From the NCBI GenBank assembly GCA_025980505.1, contig JAICXI010000034.1:1-9844 (forward strand): a DNA stretch of 9,844 bases. The letters run 5' to 3'. Under the pieces are notes generated by a model. It was not told the origin of the DNA, ran no database searches, and saw only the letters and a program-made list of their open reading frames with translations. The position numbers and the translations under genes were made by a program. The stretch is from a bacterium (GTDB lineage: Bacteria > Oederibacteriota > Muellerivitia > Muellerivitales > Muellerivitaceae). Of this stretch, positions 4,438 through 9,844 are shown piece after piece; positions within the stretch are counted from its first letter, which is position 1, and every line of letters begins with the position of its first letter.

Positions 4438-7400
4438 ATGGAATTCGACGTTTTAACCGGCCAAGATTTCTCATTCTTCACCCTTTCCCCCGACCTGATG
4501 GCGGTCCTCAACCCCAACGGTTCCTTCCAGGAGTTGAACCCCGCCTGGGAAAAGGCACTGGGATTCCGCCTTTCCGAATTAAGGCCCATCCCCTTCCTGG
4601 AACTGCTCCACGAAAGCGACCGGTCCCCGGCCCAAATCGAAATTTACCGCTTGTTGAAGGGCGATAAGACCGCCTCGGTGGAAACCCGGCTGCGGCGCAA
4701 GGACCAAACCTACCTTTGGGTCCGCTGGACCTTCCGGCGGCCCGACGACACCGCGCCCCTTTACCTCGTGGGGCAGGACGTCACCGAACTCAAGCAGGCC
4801 CTGGAATCCCTCGCCGACGCCGTCCGGAAGTTCAACCGCATGAACGAATCGACCACGGAGGGCGTGGCCGTCCACGACAAGGGCGTCATCCTGGAGGCCA
4901 ACCAGGCCCTGGCCAACCTGCTGGGATACGAAAAGGCGGAGGAACTGGTCGGCCTGGACGGCCTGGATTTCACCGCCCCCGAGTACAAGCAACTGGTCCT
5001 CAACCACTTCACGAACGGCTTGGACCAGCCCTATGAGGTCATCGGCCTGCGCAGGGACGGCACCCGGTTCAACTGCCTGCTTTCGGGCAAGCCCATCCTT
5101 TACCAAGGCCGGAAGGTGCGCGTTTCGACCTTCCTGGACATCACCGACCTCAAGAAAAGGGAACAGGAGCTTTTGGAAAGCCAGGAACTGTTCCGGAAAC
5201 TGACGGAAGCCTGCAGGGACGGGATCGCCGTGAGCGAGAAGGGAAAGATCCTCCTGGCCAACCAGTCCCTGGCCCGCATGTTCGGGTGCGAGGTGCCGGA
5301 AATGATCGGCCACAACGCCCTGGAATACACGGCCCCTGAATTCCGGGAGGCCCTGCTGCACCGGGTCCTGGAGGAAACCGAGGCCCCCTACGAAGTCATG
5401 GGCCTGCGGAAGGACGGCACCCGGTTCCCCGTGGAAATCACCCCCCGGATGACCTCCTACCAGGGAAGGCGGGTAAGGCTGGGTTTTTTCCGGGACATCA
5501 GCCAGCGCAAGAAGATCGAGGAGGAAGTCCGGCGCCAGAAGGAATTCTCCCAAAACCTCATCAACAGCAGCATCGACGGGCTCCTGGCCTTCGACCAGGA
5601 ATGCCGTTACACCCTTTGGAACCCGGCCATGGAACGCCTGACGGGCCATTCGCGGGAGGAGGTCCTGGGCCAGTGCGCCTTCGACGTTTTCCCCTTCCTG
5701 AAGCAAATCGGGGAGGAACGGTATCTTTACGACGCCCTCGACGGGAAAATCGGCCTCACGAAGGAGCGCCCCTACCGCACCGCCTCGGGCCGGCAGGGTT
5801 TCTTCGAGGCCAAGTACATGCCCATCAAAAACGCCCAGGGACTGATCCTGGGGGGCCTGGGCATCTTCCACGACGTCACGGAACGCAAGGTCGCCGAGGA
5901 GGCCCTGAAGCAATCCGAATCGAGCTTGAGGGCGGTCATCACCAACACCTTCCAGAACATCATCCTCATGGACCGGGAGGGCCTGCTGCGGGCCTTCAAC
6001 CAGAACGCCGCGGCCTTCATGAAGGAAAACACCGGGAAGGACCTGGAACTGGGGCGTTGTTTCTTCGATTATCCGCCTTCCGGCAGCGCCGAAAGCGCCG
6101 CCTGGAGGGGCCGCTTCCGCCGGGCCCTCAACGGGGAAGTGGTGCAACTCGAGAGGTACTATCCGAGCGCGGACGGCGGCCAGCATTGGTTTGAGATCAA
6201 TTACCACCCGGTTTTCGGGGACGGGGGCGAGATCGACGGGGTTTGCTACACCTCGATTTGCATCGACGACCGCAAGAAGATGCAGGAAGCCCTGAAGGAC
6301 TCGGAAGCCAACCTGCAGGCCCTTTTCAACAGCAGCTCCCAAAACATGACCCTGGTGGGCCGGGACGGCCGCATCCGGTTCTTCAACAAGAATGCCGCCT
6401 TGATGGTCCAACAGGGCATGGGCAGGGAAATGGCGGCCGGCAAACCCCTGCGGGACTTCCTGACCCCGGAAGCCGAAGGGGATTTCAAGGACGAATTCCA
6501 GAGGGCCTTGAAAGGCGAAGTGGTGCGGGGCGAGCGGCAATACCGGTTCGCCGACGGCACGGAACATTGGGTGGAATACGCCTACAACCCGGTCCTGGAC
6601 GGGAACGGCCGCATTTACGGCGTTTGCCTCACGTCCCTCAACATCGACGACCGGAAAAGGGCCGAGGAGAAAATCCAAAAGTCCGAGGCGGACCTGCGGG
6701 CGGTTTTCGAAAGCAGCCTCCGCGGGTTCATCCTGGCCGGACCCGACGGCAAAATCCGCGACTTCAACCGCATCGCCGACCAATATGTCCGGGATTTCCG
6801 CGGGCAGGAACTGGCCCCCGGCCGGCACCTGGCGGGGTACATCGAGCCCGAGTTCGGGAAGGCCTTCGAGGAGAGGTTCCACAAGACCCTGCAGGGGGAG
6901 GCCGTCCACCTGGAGAGGACGGTGCGGACGCCGGACGGGAAGGACCATTGGTTCGAGTTCGTTTACAGCCCCGTTTGCGACCTGGGGGGGAAGGTGACGG
7001 GTGTTTGCGTGTCCATCGGCTCCATCGACGACCGCAAGAAAGCCGAGGAAAGCCTCCGGGAAAGCGAGGAGAAGTTCCGCCGGATCTTCGAGGACGCGCC
7101 CGTGGGAATGGCCATGGTCGCGGATTACCGTTTCATCAAGGTGAACCGCGCCTTCCGGGAGTTGCTGGGATACGCCGAGGAGGAGATCGTGGGGAAGGGC
7201 ATCCTGGACATCACCGATCCCGCGGACCTGGCGGAGACCCAGAAGATCGCCCGGTCGGTCCACGAGGGTGAAAGGGCGGGGTTCCAGGCCGAGAAACGAT
7301 ACGTCCGGAAGGACGGGGAAAGGGTCTGGGTGCACCTTTCGGGGACCGTCATCCGGGACGGCAAAGGAAGCACGCTTTACTCCCTGCTGATGGCGGAAAA

Positions 7401-9844
7401 CATCACCGACCGGAAATCCGCGCAAGCCGCCCTCCGGGACAGCGAGGAAAAGTTCCGCAAGTTCTTCGAGGACGCCCCCCTGGGAATCGCCATGGTCCAG
7501 GATTACCGGTTCCGGCGGGTCAACCAGGCCTTCCAAAAACTGCTGGGTTATACCGAGGAAGAACTCATCGGCAAGACCTTCCGGGACATCACCCATCCGG
7601 AGGACCTGGGCCCCAGCGAGGAGAAAGCCCGCGCGCTGCACGAGGGGGAAGTGGAGCGCTTCCGCATCGAAAAAAGGTACGTCCACAAAAACGGCCACAG
7701 CCTGTGGGCCCAGGTCTCGGGCACGGCCATCCGCGACCAGGGCGGCAAGAAGCTTTACTCCCTCATCATGGTGGAAAACGTCACCGAAGCCAAGAAGGCC
7801 CAGGACGCCCTCCAAAAATCCGAAGCGGATTTAAGGGCCGTCTTCAACAGCGTTTCCCAGAACGTGATCCTCCTTTCACCCGGGGGGTTGGTCCAATCCT
7901 TCAACAAGTCGGCCCAAACCGTCTTCCTGCAGGTCCTGGGCCTTGAATTGGCCGTGGGCCGGCCCTTTGAAAGCTATGTCCGGCCGGAGGACCGGGAGGG
8001 GTCCCGGGCCCATTTCCAGAAAGCCTTGGACGGGGAAGTCGTCCAAGTCGAACGTTCCTACCACGACAAGGACGGCGGGAACCATTGGGTCGAATATTCC
8101 TATGCCCCCGTCCGGGGAGACCAGGACCGCGTCGAAGGCGTTTGCTTCATCTCGCAGGGCATCGATAATCGTAAAGAAGCCGAAATGGCCGTGCAGGAAA
8201 GCGAGAAGAAGTTCCGCAAGATTTTCGAGGACGCCTCCATCGGGATGACCCTGGTGGACCGGAACTTCCGTTTCCTCCACGTGAACCGCGCCTTCTGCCG
8301 GATGCTGGGTTACGGGGTGGAGGAATTGGTCGGCAAGAATATCCGGGAGGTCACCCACCCGGAGGATGTGGCCGCCAGCGAGGCCTACCGGGGCGACGTC
8401 CGGCGGGGGAAGGGATTCCAGCAGCAAAAACGCTACCTCCACAAGAACGGCACCGTCCTCTGGGCGAACCTTTCGGTCACCAGTTTCCTGGACGCGCGGG
8501 GCGAGTTGCTTTACAGCCTGGGCATGGTGGAGAACATCACCGAACGCAAGCTGGCCGAGGAGGCCCTCCGGCACTCGGAAGCCGAACTCCGGGCGGTTTT
8601 CAACAGCGGCCAACAAGGCGTCGTGCTGGTGGACCGGGAAGGGCGGATCCGGGCCTTCAACAGGTATTTCGAGGAAAGCCTCCGGCAGAATACCGGGCAG
8701 GTCCTGGAAAAGGGCAGGCCTTTCCTGGATTACCTTCCGCCCACCGACCACGAAGGGTTCCGGAAAAACATGGCCGAGGCCTTCCAAGGCAAACACTTCC
8801 GGGAGGAGAGGCGCTTCACCACGGCCCAAGGCGAGAAACACTGGGTGGAGGCCCGCTACCAGCCGCTTTTCAACGACGAGGGCCAAGTGGACGGGGTCTG
8901 CTTGAGCTTGGTTTATATCGACGACCGGAAAAAGGCCGAAGCGGCCTTGAAGGAAAGCCAGGAGCGCTTCGAGCGCCTGGCGGAAGTCACCCAGGAAGGC
9001 ATCATGATCCACGCCAACGGCTTCATCGTGGACGCCAACCAGGCCCTGGCCCGCATGATGGGCTACGACGTCCAGGAGATGGTCGGGAAGAACGGGTTGG
9101 ATTTCCTGGAACCTTCCAGCGTGGACCGGGCCCGGCAGTCCATGGAAGCGGGTCTTTCCGAGTCCTACCAGGTCACGGCCCGGCGCAAGGACGGCACCCT
9201 TTTCCCGGCCGAATTGCAGGGCCGGAATTTCCAGCACAAGGGCCGCGACCTGCGGGTGCTCAGCATCCGGGACATCACCTGGCGCCGCGAAACGGAAAGA
9301 ATCCTGGGGGAAAGCGAGGAACGCTACCGCCGGCTGGTGGAACTTTCACCCGAGGCCATCGTGGTGCATTCGGAAGGCAAGGTCCTTTACGTCAACGCCT
9401 CCGGGTTGGGGATGTTCGGGGCCTCCTTCGAGGAAGTGGAGGGAAGCCGCATCATTGACTTCCTGCACCCCGACAGCCGCGAGGAAACCCTGGAACGGGT
9501 GCGGCGGATCGTCGAAACCAACCAACCCAACGACTGGACCGAACAAAGGCTGATCCGCAGGGACGGCCAGGTTTTCGACGCCGAAACCAAGGGAACCCCC
9601 GTGCTTTACCAGGGGCATTCGGCGGTCCTCACCATCGTGAGGGACATCACCCATCGTAAAAAATCCGAAACCGCCCTCAAGGAAAGCGAGGAGCGTTACC
9701 GGCGCCTGGTCGAATATTCCCCCGAGGCCCTGCTGGTGCACGGCGGCGGAAAGATACTGTACCTGAACCCCGCCGGCGTGAAGCTTTTGGGCGCCCCCCG
9801 CCTGGAGGACCTGATCGGCAAACCGGTCCTGGACATCGTCCATC
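4438..9844 (+). CDS. Giant multi-PAS sensor protein, at least 15 PAS domains (3' end outside window)
   Basis: One frame stays open from ATG 4438 to the right edge: 1802 codons without a stop. GAAGGA at 4427-4432 is the ribosome binding site. I read PAS domains at about residues 8-117, 133-236, 252-358, 370-486, 497-614, 626-740, 753-867, 880-993, 1006-1117, 1132-1246, 1259-1371, 1384-1499, 1511-1615, 1630-1741 and from 1754 on (cut off). Most end in the typical D-[IV]-[TS]-x-x-K or I-D-D-R-K linker, followed by a short coiled-coil helix (for example SLRESEEKFR). No transmembrane helix or signal peptide is seen, so the visible part should be a soluble cytoplasmic sensor. No LOV-type cysteine motif was noticed, and bound cofactors cannot be told. 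No histidine kinase, GGDEF, EAL or other output domain appears before the edge; a histidine kinase is the most common ending for such arrays, but that is inference. Confidence 0.93.
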   Translation, partial: MEFDVLTGQDFSFFTLSPDLMAVLNPNGSFQELNPAWEKALGFRLSELRPIPFLELLHESDRSPAQIEIYRLLKGDKTASVETRLRRKDQTYLWVRWTFRRPDDTAPLYLVGQDVTELKQALESLADAVRKFNRMNESTTEGVAVHDKGVILEANQALANLLGYEKAEELVGLDGLDFTAPEYKQLVLNHFTNGLDQPYEVIGLRRDGTRFNCLLSGKPILYQGRKVRVSTFLDITDLKKREQELLESQELFRKLTEACRDGIAVSEKGKILLANQSLARMFGCEVPEMIGHNALEYTAPEFREALLHRVLEETEAPYEVMGLRKDGTRFPVEITPRMTSYQGRRVRLGFFRDISQRKKIEEEVRRQKEFSQNLINSSIDGLLAFDQECRYTLWNPAMERLTGHSREEVLGQCAFDVFPFLKQIGEERYLYDALDGKIGLTKERPYRTASGRQGFFEAKYMPIKNAQGLILGGLGIFHDVTERKVAEEALKQSESSLRAVITNTFQNIILMDREGLLRAFNQNAAAFMKENTGKDLELGRCFFDYPPSGSAESAAWRGRFRRALNGEVVQLERYYPSADGGQHWFEINYHPVFGDGGEIDGVCYTSICIDDRKKMQEALKDSEANLQALFNSSSQNMTLVGRDGRIRFFNKNAALMVQQGMGREMAAGKPLRDFLTPEAEGDFKDEFQRALKGEVVRGERQYRFADGTEHWVEYAYNPVLDGNGRIYGVCLTSLNIDDRKRAEEKIQKSEADLRAVFESSLRGFILAGPDGKIRDFNRIADQYVRDFRGQELAPGRHLAGYIEPEFGKAFEERFHKTLQGEAVHLERTVRTPDGKDHWFEFVYSPVCDLGGKVTGVCVSIGSIDDRKKAEESLRESEEKFRRIFEDAPVGMAMVADYRFIKVNRAFRELLGYAEEEIVGKGILDITDPADLAETQKIARSVHEGERAGFQAEKRYVRKDGERVWVHLSGTVIRDGKGSTLYSLLMAENITDRKSAQAALRDSEEKFRKFFEDAPLGIAMVQDYRFRRVNQAFQKLLGYTEEELIGKTFRDITHPEDLGPSEEKARALHEGEVERFRIEKRYVHKNGHSLWAQVSGTAIRDQGGKKLYSLIMVENVTEAKKAQDALQKSEADLRAVFNSVSQNVILLSPGGLVQSFNKSAQTVFLQVLGLELAVGRPFESYVRPEDREGSRAHFQKALDGEVVQVERSYHDKDGGNHWVEYSYAPVRGDQDRVEGVCFISQGIDNRKEAEMAVQESEKKFRKIFEDASIGMTLVDRNFRFLHVNRAFCRMLGYGVEELVGKNIREVTHPEDVAASEAYRGDVRRGKGFQQQKRYLHKNGTVLWANLSVTSFLDARGELLYSLGMVENITERKLAEEALRHSEAELRAVFNSGQQGVVLVDREGRIRAFNRYFEESLRQNTGQVLEKGRPFLDYLPPTDHEGFRKNMAEAFQGKHFREERRFTTAQGEKHWVEARYQPLFNDEGQVDGVCLSLVYIDDRKKAEAALKESQERFERLAEVTQEGIMIHANGFIVDANQALARMMGYDVQEMVGKNGLDFLEPSSVDRARQSMEAGLSESYQVTARRKDGTLFPAELQGRNFQHKGRDLRVLSIRDITWRRETERILGESEERYRRLVELSPEAIVVHSEGKVLYVNASGLGMFGASFEEVEGSRIIDFLHPDSREETLERVRRIVETNQPNDWTEQRLIRRDGQVFDAETKGTPVLYQGHSAVLTIVRDITHRKKSETALKESEERYRRLVEYSPEALLVHGGGKILYLNPAGVKLLGAPRLEDLIGKPVLDIVH
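5926..8934 (+). repeat. Eight tandem coding repeats of about 126 codons (PAS domains 5-12)
   Basis: Equivalent positions at the start of each domain fall at residues 497, 626, 753, 880, 1006, 1132, 1259 and 1384, a spacing of 125-129 codons. Two subtypes recur. Domains 5, 6, 7, 10 and 12 share an LRAVFNS-like start, an H-W-[VF]-E strand and a G-V-C strand before the I-D-x-R-K linker. Domains 8, 9 and 11 share KFR-[KR]-x-FEDA, VN-[RQ]-AF-x-x-[LM]-LGY and a TxPxD region. At DNA level, 7052-7130 and 7430-7508 differ at 11 of 79 positions by my count, exactly 378 bp (126 codons) apart, showing recent duplication or gene conversion. Confidence 0.85.

Noticed and set aside
4579..7815. Open antisense frame of 1078 codons on the - strand
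   Set aside because: It lies opposite the multi-PAS gene. G/C-ending codons and the tandem repeats keep the antisense frame free of stops; its translation is repetitive, low in recognisable motifs and has no domain signature.
5926..8934. Regular repeats as a CRISPR array
   Set aside because: The units are about 378 bp, diverged and coding; no short identical repeats with unique spacers occur anywhere in the window.
7876..9237. Open antisense frame of 453 codons on the - strand
   Set aside because: Same cause as the longer antisense frame over the PAS array; the + strand frame contains clear PAS motifs throughout.
1..9844. tRNA, rRNA or riboswitch genes
   Set aside because: No cloverleaf with conserved T-loop bases, rRNA-like sequence or known riboswitch core was seen on either strand by eye.

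Overview
This is a GC-rich bacterial window with six protein-coding genes, all on the + strand, and compact intergenic regions. The sequence does not fix the phylum. Heavy G/C at third codon positions, a near-consensus sigma-54 promoter, several genes without a clear Shine-Dalgarno sequence and one enormous multi-PAS sensor suggest a free-living, environmentally responsive bacterium, possibly from a poorly sampled lineage.

Left part (1-1587): the 3' end of a small zincin-like metallopeptidase (HExxHxxG motif), then an alpha/beta hydrolase with an intact Ser-Asp-His triad and a TTG start behind a good ribosome binding site, then a 103-residue four-helix membrane protein of the small multidrug resistance (SMR) type. 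The 122-nt gap at 219-340 shows only the hydrolase ribosome binding site; no promoter or terminator was found there. From 1583 to 1768 lies an AT-richer, non-coding, fold-rich block with inverted ends. It resembles a miniature or decayed mobile element, and its left end contains the stop codon of the SMR-like gene. A strong hairpin with a T-run near its right end should stop transcription.

Middle part (1838-4158): a class I SAM-dependent methyltransferase; a BtuF-like metal/cobalamin receptor-fold protein without a signal peptide; and a 180-residue protein of uncertain family (weakly CheX/CheC-like). The third sits behind a sigma-54 promoter whose predicted transcription start leaves a 35-nt leader with a good ribosome binding site. 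The first two genes each have a -10-like hexamer 6-7 nt before the ATG, the layout of leaderless mRNAs.

Right part (4438-9844, running off the window): one uninterrupted reading frame of at least 1802 codons encoding 15 PAS domains in a row, the last one cut by the window edge. No membrane segment, kinase, cyclase or other output domain is reached. Eight central domains repeat with a period of about 126 residues and fall into subtypes that double or alternate. One subtype has a conserved cysteine in its last strand. This giant sensor is the most distinctive item here. Its output domain, which would define its pathway, is downstream of the window.

The genes do not form an obvious single pathway. 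The sigma-54 gene and the PAS protein are adjacent and could both belong to signalling, but that is inference from proximity.
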